From: Bacteroidota bacterium | GTDB taxonomy: Bacteria; Bacteroidota; Bacteroidia; Chitinophagales; Chitinophagaceae | Length of the DNA stretch: 64,000 bases | Reading direction: 5' to 3' | Assembly (NCBI GenBank): GCA_947453145.1 | Contig: CANGFA010000006.1 | Coordinates: 25,705-89,704, forward strand | The notes under the pieces: generated by a model | Seen by the model: the letters and a program-made list of their open reading frames with translations, nothing else | Told to the model about the DNA's origin: nothing | The model's database searches: none | Position numbers and translations under genes: made by a program | Shown here: one piece after another, positions 1 through 8,853 of the stretch | Layout of the letters: each line of letters opens with the position of its first letter | Numbering within the stretch: position 1 is the stretch's first letter

Positions 1-349
1 TATCCTGCCTATCCTTCTTTTTCATACCCATTTCCACCATGGCGCGGACTGCATTTTTAGAACTAAAACGCTCATCCACCGTTTGTATGGGAATGGTTGG
101 GAATTTTTTTGTCAGCTCCACTATTGCTTTTTTAACTAAGGGCGTTGCATGCGTTGGGGTATCGTCTAAATTAAGAGGCTCTCCTATTAAAATGAGTTCC
201 ACGGGTTCTTTTGCAAAATAGGCTGTTAAATAAGTATATAGCTCCTTAGTAGCAACCGTTGTTAAAGCTGTAGCTATAATTTGCAAAGGATCAGTAACTG
301 CCAATCCGCATCGCTTTCCGCCGTAGTCTATACAAATGATTCTAGCCAA
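1..349 (-). CDS. ruvX: Holliday junction resolvase-like protein RuvX/YqgF (3' end outside the window)
   Basis: Putative Holliday-junction resolvase of the RNase H-like YqgF family; the family is also implicated in 16S rRNA 5'-end processing. The reading frame on the minus strand gives the N-terminal ~116 residues. The first acidic catalytic motif ICIDYGGKR lies near residues 5-13. It is followed by GLAVTDPLQIIA, the central LILIGEPLNLDDTPTHA strand, and TVDERFSS with the second acidic residue. An in-frame TAA lies four codons upstream, and the only plausible start is TTG at 349, since no ATG precedes the conserved core. The C-terminus is cut by the left edge. It is the first gene of the block in this window; the UbiA-family gene ends 51 bp upstream on the same strand. 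Confidence 0.9.
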   Translation of the reverse strand, partial: MARIICIDYGGKRCGLAVTDPLQIIATALTTVATKELYTYLTAYFAKEPVELILIGEPLNLDDTPTHATPLVKKAIVELTKKFPTIPIQTVDERFSSKNAVRAMVEMGMKKKDRQD

Positions 350-399
350 AAGATAAATTTATTAAAAGTTAATTTCAGCATTTTATTTACCATTTTACT

Positions 400-1284
400 T
401 TATAAAAAAGTACTTAATAAAATATCGCTAATAACAAAAATACTAAAAACAATACTCGCAATTCCATTGGCTGTCATAAAGGCAATATTTACTTTGCTTA
501 AATCATTGGGCTTTACAATACTATGTTGAAAAATTAACATACCCACAAAAACAAATAAACCTCCAAGATATACATAATGAAAGCCGCCTAAAAAATAAGC
601 AGCAATAACAAAGCCTGCGGAAATCAAATGCAATACCCTAGCTATATTCAATGCTTTATGTAAACCCCAATAACTTGGAATAGAATAAAGGGATTGTGAT
701 TTATCAAATTCAATATCCTGCAAAGCATAGATAACATCAAAACCACTTACCCAAAATACCACGGCAAAAGAAAATAACAGGGGGACGATATTAAACACCC
801 CAGTCACTGCTAAAAATGCGCCAATGGGAGCTAAAGAAAGTCCAACACCTAATACCAAATGACATAAAAAAGTAAACCTTTTAGTGTAGCTATAAAACAT
901 GATTACAAATAAGGCAATCGGTGATAAATAAAAACAAATAGAATTTATAAAGAAGGTTGCTGTCACAAATAAGACTGCATTCATAATAATAAACAACAAA
1001 GCCTTCTCTGCTTTAATAATACCTGCTGGAATTTCTCTAATTGCAGTGCGCGGATTGAGCTTATCAAAATTTCGGTCCAAATATCTGTTAAATGCCATGG
1101 CAGTGGACCTGGCAGTAACCATACATACCAATACCAAAAATAATTTTAATTCAATATGCTCAAAAACAATTTGATGATTGTTTAAATATTGCGCGCCAAG
1201 TACAAACCCAATAAATGCAAATGGTAATGCAAAAATGGTATGTGAAAACTTCACTAAACTCAAATAATTTTTTATGCCGTTCAT
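400..1284 (-). CDS. UbiA-family polyprenyltransferase (menaquinone/MqnP-type)
   Basis: Integral membrane prenyltransferase that joins a polyprenyl diphosphate to an aromatic quinone precursor. At 294 aa it has the usual family length, with about eight hydrophobic segments. Both Asp-rich Mg-diphosphate motifs are visible: NRYLDRNFD at residues 66-74 and DVIYALQDIEFD at residues 183-194. I chose the ATG at 1284 because it opens the conserved NYLSLVKFSHTIFALPFAF region; a longer frame to 1335 would overlap the upstream methylase and adds a basic, non-conserved tail. Bacteroidota make menaquinone, so a role as MqnP or a UbiA-like step of menaquinone synthesis is likely, but the aromatic substrate cannot be read from the sequence. 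It follows the SpoU gene by 40 bp, probably in one transcript. Confidence 0.88.
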   Translation of the reverse strand: MNGIKNYLSLVKFSHTIFALPFAFIGFVLGAQYLNNHQIVFEHIELKLFLVLVCMVTARSTAMAFNRYLDRNFDKLNPRTAIREIPAGIIKAEKALLFIIMNAVLFVTATFFINSICFYLSPIALFVIMFYSYTKRFTFLCHLVLGVGLSLAPIGAFLAVTGVFNIVPLLFSFAVVFWVSGFDVIYALQDIEFDKSQSLYSIPSYWGLHKALNIARVLHLISAGFVIAAYFLGGFHYVYLGGLFVFVGMLIFQHSIVKPNDLSKVNIAFMTANGIASIVFSIFVISDILLSTFL

Positions 1285-1324
1285 CTTTATTAATTTCTTT
1301 ACTTTTTTACTATTTCTTATTCGC

Positions 1325-1855
1325 CTAACGCACAAATTCCCACAATACTATAGCAGCTGCTACAGATATATTTAAAGAATGTTTCATGCCCCATTGTGGA
1401 ATTTCAATAACCCCATCACATAAAGCAATTACTTCCGGGTCTACCCCATCCACTTCGTTGCCAAAAACAAAAGCTATTGAATGCACACTTGCCTCAGGAA
1501 ATTTTTGTTTGAATTGCTCCAAACTCACGCTACCCTCTGTTTGCTCAATGGCATATACTTTAAATCCTTTTGACTTTAATTCATTCACCGCATTCGCCGT
1601 GTTTTCATAATATACCCAATCCACCGTTTCAGTGGAACCTAGGGCTGTTTTATGAATATCTCTATGAGGAGGTTGTGGCGTGAACCCACATAAACAAATG
1701 CCGTCAATTAAAAAGCCATCCGAGGTCCTAAACACACTTCCCACATTGTGCATGCTACGAATATTGTCCATAACCACCACAATAGGCTTCTTGTTGGCCA
1801 TCTTAAAGTCCTCCACCGACTTTCTGCCTAGTTCGTCCATGGTTAGTTTACGCAT
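1325..1855 (-). CDS. SpoU/TrmH-family RNA 2'-O-methyltransferase
   Basis: SPOUT-fold methylase that transfers a methyl group from S-adenosylmethionine to a ribose 2'-OH of tRNA or rRNA. The 176-aa product shows the three SpoU motifs in order: NIRSMHNVGSVFRTSD (residues 31-46, with the catalytic Arg), FGNEVDGV (131-138) and IPQWGMKHSLNISVAAAI (152-169), which form the knot and AdoMet site. The open frame extends 42 codons further upstream, but that part overlaps the divergent mutS start and is not family-like, so the ATG at 1855 (MRKLTMDEL) is preferred. There is no N-terminal substrate-binding domain, which makes it a short TrmL/TrmH-like form; the target nucleotide is unknown. It is divergent from mutS across 52 bp. 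Confidence 0.9.
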   Translation of the reverse strand: MRKLTMDELGRKSVEDFKMANKKPIVVVMDNIRSMHNVGSVFRTSDGFLIDGICLCGFTPQPPHRDIHKTALGSTETVDWVYYENTANAVNELKSKGFKVYAIEQTEGSVSLEQFKQKFPEASVHSIAFVFGNEVDGVDPEVIALCDGVIEIPQWGMKHSLNISVAAAIVLWEFVR

Positions 1856-1859
1856 ATTG

Positions 1860-1867
1860 CAAAAGTA
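1860..1867 (-). promoter_or_regulatory. Candidate -7 element (TAnnTTTG) for the SpoU methylase
   Basis: Read on the minus strand this is TACTTTTG, a perfect TAnnTTTG, ending 4 bases before the ATG at 1855. A leaderless or nearly leaderless mRNA would follow. A matching -33 TTG is not evident. Confidence 0.35.
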
Positions 1868-1894
1868 CGCTTTTCGAATATTAAAAAATTTATG

Positions 1895-1902
1895 TAGGTT
1901 TG
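1895..1902 (+). promoter_or_regulatory. Candidate -7 element (TAnnTTTG) for mutS
   Basis: TAGGTTTG matches the Bacteroidota -7 consensus TAnnTTTG and lies only 5 bases before the mutS ATG at 1908, so transcription would begin at or beside the start codon. No clear TTG appears about 20 bases upstream, which weakens the call. Confidence 0.35.
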
Positions 1903-1907
1903 TTGGT

Positions 1908-4502
1908 ATGGCAAAATCTAGTGCAGAAACTCCGCTGATGCAGCAACATAGGGCTATTAAGCAAAAATACCCCGATGCCATTTTGTTGTTTAGAGTGGGT
2001 GATTTTTATGAGACTTTTGGCGAGGATGCTGTAATTACTTCTAAAGTATTGGGTATTACGCTTACCAAACGAAATAATGGATCTGCTTCCTCCAGTGAAT
2101 TGGCCGGATTTCCGCATCATTCATTGGACACCTATTTGCATAAATTAGTAAAGGCGGGTTACCGTGTTGCGGTATGTGATCAGTTAGAAGATCCAAAATC
2201 GGTGAAAGGAATTGTAAAGCGGGGCGTAACCGATATGCTTACCCCGGGCATTGCAACCAATGATAAATTATTAGAGCATAAAAACAATAATTTCTTAGCT
2301 GCCGTGTTTGTAGATAAGGAACAAGGAGGTGTAGCTTTCTTAGATATTACAACTGGAGAATTTTTAATTGCCGAAGGAAGCACCGAATATTTAGATAAGC
2401 TTTTACAGAGTTTGCAACCAGCCGAAATTTTATACCCAAAAAATTATCAAACTGAATTTAAAGAAACCTTTGGCAATGGGTTTTATACTTATGGGTTAGA
2501 TGCTTGGATATTTGATGAACCCTTTGCCACTGAACTTCTATTTAAACAATTTCAAATTAGTTCCTTAAAAGGATTTGGCATTGAAGGTTTAACCAAGGGT
2601 ATTATTGCAGCAGGTGCTATTTTGCATTATTTAAAAGAAACCGAACATCCACACTTATCGCATATACATAAAATTGGTCGTATTGATAGAACCGAAATTT
2701 TATGGATGGATAAATTTACCATTCGAAATTTAGAGCTTATTGGCAACGGTGCCGATCGCAAAGGTTTACTGGAAGTTATCGATGCCACCAAAAGCCCAAT
2801 GGGTGCACGTTTATTAAAGCGTTGGTTAATTTTCCCATTGCAAAATGTAACACAGATTAATAACCGCTTACATGCAGTGGAGACTTTGCTTGATGAACAA
2901 GGCATCTCCGAAAAAATAAGTAAGTTAATTGAGTCCTGTGGCGACTTGGAAAGATTATCTAGTAAATTATCCACCCGAAAATTACAGCCCCGTGAATTTA
3001 TGCAGTTGGCAAAATCATTAGAAGCTATTGAAAGTATTAAGCAGGAGCTGTCCCCTATTGATAATAATTACTTGCAGCATATTAATAATGAATTGAACCT
3101 TTGTGCCGGATCTAAAAAAACAATTCTCCATACCTTAATGGAGCAACCTCCTGCAACCGCAGTAAAAGGTGGTTTTATAAAAGAAGGCGTCTCTGCCGAA
3201 CTAGATGAACTTCGCAATATTTCCAGTGGTGGAAAAGAATATTTAACACAGTTACAAAATAAGGAAGCGGGTATCACAGGTATTAGCTCGCTGAAAATTG
3301 GATACAATAATGTGTATGGTTATTATTTAGAAGTAACCCATGCACACAAGGACAAAGTACCTGCCGAATGGATACGTAAACAAACATTAACCACTGCGGA
3401 ACGTTATATTACGCCTGAACTAAAAGTATACGAGGAAAAAATTTTAGGTGCAGAGGATAAAATTTTGGCCCTTGAAACGCAATTGTACCAAGGACTATTG
3501 GATGAGGTTTTAAAAGAGATGAACTTATTACAAAACAACGGACAATGGATTGGCGTACTAGATTGTTTATTGTGTTTTGCAAGTATTGCACACACCCATA
3601 AATATTGTAAACCTTCAATTACAGAGGACACTATTTTAAATATCAAGGCAGGTAGACATCCAGTGATAGAACAAAATTTAGCCATTGACCAAGCCTATAT
3701 CCCCAACGATGTTTATTTAGATCCTAGCACACAACAAATTATTATTTTAACAGGACCCAACATGAGTGGTAAGAGTGCGGTGTTAAGACAAACTGCCCTT
3801 ATTACTTTAATGGCGCATATGGGAAGTTATGTTCCTGCATCCGCTGCTGCCATTCCTTTAACCGATAAAATATTTACACGCGTTGGCGCCAACGATAATT
3901 TAAGTGCAGGTGAAAGTACTTTTATGGTGGAGATGATTGAGACCGCTAGTATTTTAAATAATATCAGTCCAAGAAGTTTAATATTATTAGATGAAATTGG
4001 AAGAGGTACTTCTACCTACGACGGAATTTCTATTGCATGGAGTATTGTTGAATATTTATTTCAATCTCCCGCAAAACCTAAAACCTTATTTGCGACCCAC
4101 TATCATGAGTTAAATGATTTAGAAGCACAACTTCCTACCGTACATAACTATCATGTGAGTCATAAGGAAGTGGGTAATAAAATTATATTCTTGCGTAAAC
4201 TCACCAAGGGTGGAAGCACCCATAGCTTTGGCATTCATGTTGCGAAAATGGCAGGCATGCCCAATATTTTAGTAAGCAGGGCGAACGATATTTTAAAGGA
4301 GATGGAACTAAAAAATGCAGGCAATAGCAATAATACCCCAAACGCTGCTGCATCTAACGATCAATTCCAGTTATCCATTTTTGATGCGCACACCGAAACT
4401 TTTGAATCTATCCGAAAGGAATTAGATGAGATAGACATTAATAATTTAACGCCCGTAGAAGCTTTAATGAAATTGCAGGCTATCAAGCAAAAACTAAATT
4501 AA
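1908..4502 (+). CDS. mutS: DNA mismatch repair protein MutS
   Basis: MutS recognises base mismatches and small loops and signals to MutL. The 864-aa product has the full MutS1 architecture. The mismatch-binding domain carries the Phe-x-Glu reader (GDFYE, residues 31-35). Connector, lever and clamp domains follow. The C-terminal ABC ATPase has Walker A GPNMSGKS at about 616-623, Walker B LILLDEIGRG at about 691-700, and a FATHYHEL H-loop. The ATG at 1908 is chosen because MQQHRAIKQKYPDAILLFRVG is the usual N-terminus; the same frame stays open back to 1680 inside the SpoU gene, but that stretch is not MutS-like. A bidirectional hairpin terminator lies downstream. No mutL is present nearby. Confidence 0.97.
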   Translation: MAKSSAETPLMQQHRAIKQKYPDAILLFRVGDFYETFGEDAVITSKVLGITLTKRNNGSASSSELAGFPHHSLDTYLHKLVKAGYRVAVCDQLEDPKSVKGIVKRGVTDMLTPGIATNDKLLEHKNNNFLAAVFVDKEQGGVAFLDITTGEFLIAEGSTEYLDKLLQSLQPAEILYPKNYQTEFKETFGNGFYTYGLDAWIFDEPFATELLFKQFQISSLKGFGIEGLTKGIIAAGAILHYLKETEHPHLSHIHKIGRIDRTEILWMDKFTIRNLELIGNGADRKGLLEVIDATKSPMGARLLKRWLIFPLQNVTQINNRLHAVETLLDEQGISEKISKLIESCGDLERLSSKLSTRKLQPREFMQLAKSLEAIESIKQELSPIDNNYLQHINNELNLCAGSKKTILHTLMEQPPATAVKGGFIKEGVSAELDELRNISSGGKEYLTQLQNKEAGITGISSLKIGYNNVYGYYLEVTHAHKDKVPAEWIRKQTLTTAERYITPELKVYEEKILGAEDKILALETQLYQGLLDEVLKEMNLLQNNGQWIGVLDCLLCFASIAHTHKYCKPSITEDTILNIKAGRHPVIEQNLAIDQAYIPNDVYLDPSTQQIIILTGPNMSGKSAVLRQTALITLMAHMGSYVPASAAAIPLTDKIFTRVGANDNLSAGESTFMVEMIETASILNNISPRSLILLDEIGRGTSTYDGISIAWSIVEYLFQSPAKPKTLFATHYHELNDLEAQLPTVHNYHVSHKEVGNKIIFLRKLTKGGSTHSFGIHVAKMAGMPNILVSRANDILKEMELKNAGNSNNTPNAAASNDQFQLSIFDAHTETFESIRKELDEIDINNLTPVEALMKLQAIKQKLN

Positions 4503-4544
4503 AATTATTAATAGCTTAATTATTCACTAAACTTATTCGCATAA

Positions 4545-4572
4545 AAAAAGCACGTTTAATAACGTGCTTTTT
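4545..4572. terminator. Bidirectional terminator between mutS and dapA
   Basis: Perfect 12-bp inverted repeat (AAAAAGCACGTT / AACGTGCTTTTT) around a 4-base loop, with A and T runs on both sides, between two convergent genes. Confidence 0.85.
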
Positions 4573-4589
4573 AATTTTATACTAGTGTA

Positions 4590-5474
4590 CTACGCAAAAT
4601 ACTTTTGCAAATAATCATGAATTTTTTTCTGAAGTCCAGCGCTTACCGGCACCAATGGTAATCGGAATTCATTTTCAATTACACCTTGCTCAAACAAGTA
4701 GGCTTTAATACCAGATGGATTGTTTTCCTCGTACATATACGTGTAGCCTTCTACCATTAAATCGTTTAAACGCTTGGCCATGCTAAAATCACCTGCTAAG
4801 CAATAATTAATCATATCGCTAAATGGTTTTGGAAATGCATTGGCTGCAACACTTATAACGCCGTCCATACCACATGCAATTTGTGCCATTACAATTTCAT
4901 CATCCCCACTTACTACCAAAAAATCACTAGGACGATCTTTTAAAATATCAATGGTTTGCGCCATCTCTGGTCCTGCTTCCTTAATACCTGCAATATTTGG
5001 ATGAGATGATAAACGAATAGTTGTAGCTGCAGTCATATTGCGTCCTGTTCTGCCAGGTACATTATAAAGTAAAATGGGTTTAGGTGCAGCGTCCGCTAAT
5101 GCCATATAATGTTGGTATAAACCTTCCTGTGATGGTTTGTTATAATAAGGCGTTACGCTTAAAATGGCAACTACTTTTGATAAATCAAATTTTGAAAAAT
5201 CTTCGATAACTTTTGCGGTGTTGTTTCCACCAATTCCAATTACAATGGGAACACGTCCGTTTACTTTGTTTACGGTACAATTAAATACTTCTACTTTTTC
5301 CTTATCCGATAAAACCACCGATTCGCCTGTGGTGCCTAGTGTTACGATATAATTAATTCCTCCTGCAATTTGAATATCAATTAAATTTTCAAGTGCTGCA
5401 AAGTCAATGGATTTGTCTTTTTTAAAAGGGGTAACAATAGCCACACCAGTTCCTTTTAGGGTTTGTCTTAACAT
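4590..5474 (-). CDS. dapA: 4-hydroxy-tetrahydrodipicolinate synthase
   Basis: DapA condenses pyruvate with aspartate semialdehyde, the first committed step to diaminopimelate and lysine, in the cytoplasm. The 294-aa TIM-barrel protein has the usual length. The GTTGES pyruvate-binding motif is at residues 47-52, Tyr137 is in YNVPGRTGRN, and the Schiff-base lysine Lys165 is in AGIKEAG. The ATG at 5474 directly precedes the conserved LKGTGVAIVTPF. It lies 15 bp behind accA on the same strand, so the two are probably co-transcribed and end at the hairpin at 4545-4572. Confidence 0.96.
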   Translation of the reverse strand: MLRQTLKGTGVAIVTPFKKDKSIDFAALENLIDIQIAGGINYIVTLGTTGESVVLSDKEKVEVFNCTVNKVNGRVPIVIGIGGNNTAKVIEDFSKFDLSKVVAILSVTPYYNKPSQEGLYQHYMALADAAPKPILLYNVPGRTGRNMTAATTIRLSSHPNIAGIKEAGPEMAQTIDILKDRPSDFLVVSGDDEIVMAQIACGMDGVISVAANAFPKPFSDMINYCLAGDFSMAKRLNDLMVEGYTYMYEENNPSGIKAYLFEQGVIENEFRLPLVPVSAGLQKKIHDYLQKYFA

Positions 5475-5489
5475 GATGGTTTATTAATT

Positions 5490-6464
5490 TTAGGCTTCCT
5501 CCCAGAAGCCCATTTTTGAATATTTTTCAATTCTGTTTTCAACGCGCTTAGCAGGTGCAATATCTTTTACTTCTTTTAAAGCTGCAATAATTTTTTCTTT
5601 CAAAATAACCGCCGCTTGGTCATAATCCCAATGCGCCCCACCAAACGGTTCAGGTACAATTTCGTCAATAAGACCAAAACCTTTCATATCATTAGCAGTT
5701 AACTTTAATTGCTCGGCAGCCAATTCCTTTTTATCCCAACTTCTCCATAAAATAGAACTACAAGATTCAGGAGAAATTACCGTGTACCAGGTATTTTCCA
5801 TCATTAAAGTCTTATCTCCCACCCCAATTCCTAAGGCACCTCCACTAGCTCCCTCACCAATAATACAAATGATAATAGGCACTTGTAAACGGATCATTTC
5901 ATAAATATTACGCGCAATGGCCTCCCCTTGACCTCTTTCCTCGGCTTCTAAACCTGGGAATGCCCCTGGGGTATCAATTAAGCAAACCACCGGTTTATTG
6001 AATTTTTCGGCCAATTTCATGAGTCTAAGGGCTTTTCGGTACCCTTCTGGGTTGGCCATCCCAAAATTACGCATCTGGCGTGCCTTGGTATTGCTCCCCT
6101 TTTGTTGCCCAATCATCATTACTGTTTGGCCATCTAGTTCTGTAAAACCACCCACCATGGCCTTGTCATCCTTCACATTTCTGTCCCCATGTAACTCTAT
6201 AAATTTATCGCACATTAAGTGAATATACTTTAAAGTATAAGGCCTATCAGGGTGACGGCTTAATTGCACGCGCTGCCACGGAGAGAGCGTCTCCGTAAGG
6301 GCTTTACGCTTGTCCATGATAGATTGCTCCAACTGCTTAATGGTTGCAGAAAGGTCTATTTTAGGATTCTTTTCGGCCAATTTCTTAGTGGCATCTATTT
6401 GCTCATACAGCTCCTTAATGGGCTGTTCAAATTCCAAGAATTGTCTATTTGGGTATTCGGGCAT
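5490..6464 (-). CDS. accA: Acetyl-CoA carboxylase carboxyltransferase subunit alpha
   Basis: Alpha subunit of the carboxyltransferase half of acetyl-CoA carboxylase; it moves the carboxyl group from biotin carboxyl carrier protein to acetyl-CoA to make malonyl-CoA for fatty acid synthesis. The 324-aa product begins with the helical region typical of AccA. The crotonase-like fold follows, with PHLM-type HGDR near residue 93, [12 protein letters not shown], and the [15 protein letters not shown] oxyanion region. The length fits the family. accD is not in the window. It is the first gene of an accA-dapA pair and starts about 115 bp from the tRNA-Asp gene on the opposite strand. Confidence 0.97.
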   Translation of the reverse strand: MPEYPNRQFLEFEQPIKELYEQIDATKKLAEKNPKIDLSATIKQLEQSIMDKRKALTETLSPWQRVQLSRHPDRPYTLKYIHLMCDKFIELHGDRNVKDDKAMVGGFTELDGQTVMMIGQQKGSNTKARQMRNFGMANPEGYRKALRLMKLAEKFNKPVVCLIDTPGAFPGLEAEERGQGEAIARNIYEMIRLQVPIIICIIGEGASGGALGIGVGDKTLMMENTWYTVISPESCSSILWRSWDKKELAAEQLKLTANDMKGFGLIDEIVPEPFGGAHWDYDQAAVILKEKIIAALKEVKDIAPAKRVENRIEKYSKMGFWEEA

Positions 6465-6512
6465 AATCTTAGTTTGGGCTGTAAAAATAATACAACCTTT
6501 TTTAATAAAAGA

Positions 6513-6545
6513 TTTGTTTAAAAAACTTCTTTCCCCTTATCTTTG
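6513..6545 (+). promoter_or_regulatory. Bacteroidota-type promoter of tRNA-Asp
   Basis: A TTTG -33 element at 6513-6516 and TATCTTTG (-7, matching TAnnTTTG) at 6538-6545 are separated by 21 bases. This places the transcription start near 6552, about 28 bases before the mature tRNA. Confidence 0.65.
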
Positions 6546-6579
6546 CAACCCGGAAACGGAAACGCTTCTGGAAGTTCTT

Positions 6580-6653
6580 GGATCGGTAGTTCAGTTGGTT
6601 AGAATGCCGCCCTGTCACGGCGGAGGTCGCGGGTTCGAGTCCCGTCCGGTCCG
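6580..6653 (+). tRNA. tRNA-Asp (GTC)
   Basis: A complete cloverleaf can be drawn. The acceptor stem GGATCGG pairs with CCGGTCC (one G-T pair). The anticodon stem CCGCC/GGCGG encloses the loop CTGTCAC, with anticodon GTC at 6614-6616. The T arm is GCGGG-TTCGAGT-CCCGT. The discriminator base is G6653; a full CCA is not encoded (CAA follows), so CCA is added after transcription. Its 3' end is duplicated 3565 bp downstream, making it the anchor of an accessory hotspot. Confidence 0.97.
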
Positions 6654-6692
6654 CAAAAGCCCTTAACTTCAATGAGTTAAGGGCTTTTTTGT
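6642..6692 (+). repeat. att-like direct repeat, copy 1 (tRNA-Asp 3' end plus terminator)
   Basis: This 51-base stretch covers the last 12 bases of tRNA-Asp and its terminator. It recurs at 10207-10257 with two substitutions (A6666 to G, A6680 to G), and its hairpin part recurs at 12400-12438. A direct repeat of a tRNA 3' end is the usual footprint of site-specific integration. Confidence 0.85.
6655..6690 (+). terminator. Rho-independent terminator of tRNA-Asp
   Basis: A 14-bp perfect stem (AAAAGCCCTTAACT / AGTTAAGGGCTTTT) with the loop TCAATG and a T run begins one base after the tRNA discriminator region. Confidence 0.9.
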
Positions 6693-6784
6693 ACCCTATC
6701 TAATATGTTAGTTTACTTAGCTGAAAAACCCTTTTAATTCTCAGAATTATATATTCATTATATTTAGCATATAATATAAAGCAA

Positions 6785-7306
6785 ATGAAAAAGATTCTTA
6801 TAATTACTTTTTGCTTTCTAGTTATAAATAATTTAATAGCTCAAAAGAAAGACACTAATATTATTCTTACACCCTTTACTGAAAATACACTTAATAAAAA
6901 CGGAATAGTAAGAGAATGGGAGGATCACACACTATTTACTTTAAATAATTTAAAAAGATATAAATGCAAATACCTCTCAGCATTTATTAGAGGAGTAGAA
7001 CCTTATAATTATTCTGAAGAATCTAAAAATCCATATTTTAAAATAGGATTAGGAGCAGAAAAAATGACTATTTCTGTGCATTCTTTTCACAAGTATATAC
7101 TAGTTTGCAATATTAGTAACAAATATATTAATCTAACATCTCAATGGATTGAAAGAGATTTAGAAATAGATGAATACTTTTTCGAAAACCAAAAATATAG
7201 AATAAGTCTAAAAGATTATCATACAATGCGTATAACAAGAAAATTAGATTCAATAACAAAAGAATTTAATTTAATTGAGTCTAAAATAGATGAAGATTGT
7301 AATTAA
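6785..7306 (+). CDS. Secreted protein of unknown function
   Basis: I do not recognise this 173-aa protein. It begins with a clear signal peptide (MKKILIITFCFLVINNLIAQ, cleaved after AQ). The mature part is charged, rich in Lys, Asn and Ile, and has no obvious repeat or catalytic motif; two Cys residues lie within the body. Codon and base use are strongly AT-biased compared with accA or mutS. It is the first gene after the tRNA terminator, inside the segment bounded by the tRNA-derived repeats, which suggests acquired DNA. It is followed after 94 bp by another small secreted protein gene on the same strand. Function cannot be assigned. Confidence 0.7.
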   Translation: MKKILIITFCFLVINNLIAQKKDTNIILTPFTENTLNKNGIVREWEDHTLFTLNNLKRYKCKYLSAFIRGVEPYNYSEESKNPYFKIGLGAEKMTISVHSFHKYILVCNISNKYINLTSQWIERDLEIDEYFFENQKYRISLKDYHTMRITRKLDSITKEFNLIESKIDEDCN

Positions 7307-7400
7307 ATTTCGCAAAATTTATAAAAAACAATTCATGTTGTTTAACTATATATCGATACAACTAAACATGGGGAAATAATATAAAAAAAATAAATCAACT

Positions 7401-8138
7401 ATGGCAATGAAAAAACTATTTCTAATTTCAATTTTATGCCTATTTTCAATTAGCGTTTTTAGTCAAAATAACTCTTTAAGTTTTGGAGAAAATCCAGAAA
7501 TCGAAAAAGTCATAGCAAAAGTGTTTAATAATGACCGCATGGAATTAATTGATACAGTATCAAAAAAATATCACAATGTTGAATTTTTAATCATTGTTTC
7601 AAAATTAATTCAAAACCAAGATGATGTTGGAAACAAGCCAAATAATATTGGTATAATAGAACTCTTAAGAACTGAAAATAATAATAACTGGATATTAAAT
7701 TCATATGCGGAAAATATTGAAAAGGACTTCTGGGATTACCACACCATTGAATCAATTGAAATACATGATTTATGGGATAATGAATTTTTGTTGTCATTAG
7801 ATTACCGTTATGACAACGGACGTAATAGAATAAAAACCGAGCAACACTTATATTTTAAAAATAAGAAAGTTTTAAGCTTAACAAAGGATTACTCAAGACT
7901 TGAAATAAACAATAATGCAAAAAATGAAGGTGATGTATATACAACAGGCGCAGAATTTGGAAGAACTTTTAAAATAGATAATCAAAAAAAACAAATTGTA
8001 GTTACATACAAAGGGACCAGAGCATATAATGAACAATTAAAAAAATACATGCCAGTCAATAAAACTGAAATTTATAAATTAGGATTGAATAATAATAAAG
8101 AAATAGCATTTTTATTGACAAAAAGTTATAATAATTAG
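7401..8138 (+). CDS. Secreted protein of unknown function
   Basis: This 245-aa protein has an N-terminal signal peptide ending in VFSQ. The start could be the ATG at 7401 or the one at 7407 (MKKLFLIS), which looks more like a normal signal sequence. The mature part is Asn- and Lys-rich and appears to alternate short beta-strands, without Cys clusters or a recognisable domain. It is strongly AT-rich like its neighbour. It lies in the first segment bounded by tRNA-Asp-derived repeats, convergent with the next gene. No function can be assigned. Confidence 0.7.
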   Translation: MAMKKLFLISILCLFSISVFSQNNSLSFGENPEIEKVIAKVFNNDRMELIDTVSKKYHNVEFLIIVSKLIQNQDDVGNKPNNIGIIELLRTENNNNWILNSYAENIEKDFWDYHTIESIEIHDLWDNEFLLSLDYRYDNGRNRIKTEQHLYFKNKKVLSLTKDYSRLEINNNAKNEGDVYTTGAEFGRTFKIDNQKKQIVVTYKGTRAYNEQLKKYMPVNKTEIYKLGLNNNKEIAFLLTKSYNN

Positions 8139-8235
8139 ATGATAAATTAATTATTAACTAAAGAATTTTAAACCAAGTTTTAAAAAAATGGTACCCTTAT
8201 AAAGGAGAATGAAATTTTATTTCAGCCTTACATCT

Positions 8236-8823
8236 TTAGGATGATACCTTATGAGTGTTCCCCCAAAAATCTTCTTCCATTTCAGGATAAAACTTGTTTC
8301 TGATTTGTAATGCTTTTTTCCTAAATTTTTCATCAGTAATCTCTATGAATAATGCATCCCCTATAAACTGAATATCCATTTTACTTAACTTATTTGTTTC
8401 AATGTATTTTTGAATAGTATCTGTCAAAAGTAATTTCTCAACAATATCAGAGGCATAGGTACTATATTTTTGAAACCCCTTCTTAATTACAAATTCTAAA
8501 TCATAAGAACCACCTGGAGCTTCCGTTTTTTTTATAAATTCATTAAAATCTCCTTGTTCTTTAATCACGGTAGCTAATTCTTTAAGAAATTTTTCATCAT
8601 TTGTAATTATTTCAACAGCTTTAATAGACTTTTCAGAAGGAACAAAGTTTTTTCCAATTAGATTCCCTATTAAAGTCATTAATCCTATTGTTGAATATTT
8701 AATAGCATAAACTGCCAGTGGTAATGCAATTAAAAAAAGAATATCAAACCGATCACACCCTTCAGCAATAATACTTATAAAAAATAACAGCAGAATTACA
8801 TTTATTTTTTTTTGATTTATCAT
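8236..8823 (-). CDS. Membrane-anchored protein of unknown function
   Basis: The 195-aa product begins with a hydrophobic stretch ending in IIAEGC, which could be a lipoprotein signal. A second hydrophobic segment (FLIALPLAVYAIKY) follows directly, so a two-pass membrane anchor is equally possible. The remaining ~140 residues are soluble, helical and charged (KSIKAVEIITNDEKFLKELATVIKEQ onward is predicted helix from its pattern). No motif is recognised. It is 30 bp downstream of the WG-repeat gene on the same strand, so the two may be co-expressed. Confidence 0.65.
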   Translation of the reverse strand: MINQKKINVILLLFFISIIAEGCDRFDILFLIALPLAVYAIKYSTIGLMTLIGNLIGKNFVPSEKSIKAVEIITNDEKFLKELATVIKEQGDFNEFIKKTEAPGGSYDLEFVIKKGFQKYSTYASDIVEKLLLTDTIQKYIETNKLSKMDIQFIGDALFIEITDEKFRKKALQIRNKFYPEMEEDFWGNTHKVSS

Positions 8824-8853
8824 ATTTTTTGTCTGTAATGATTTATTAGTATT

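Noticed and set aside
1680..1907. The mutS reading frame stays open 76 codons upstream of the ATG chosen
   Set aside because: The extra part lies on the opposite strand of the SpoU gene and does not resemble MutS; the family's N-terminus begins at 1908.
3753..3779. Serine in place of glycine in the MutS Walker A motif (GPNMSGKS)
   Set aside because: This variant is common among Bacteroidota MutS proteins and is not an unusual feature.
6310..6666. A 118-codon frame running across the tRNA-Asp gene
   Set aside because: It overlaps accA on the other strand and the whole tRNA, and has no protein family features.
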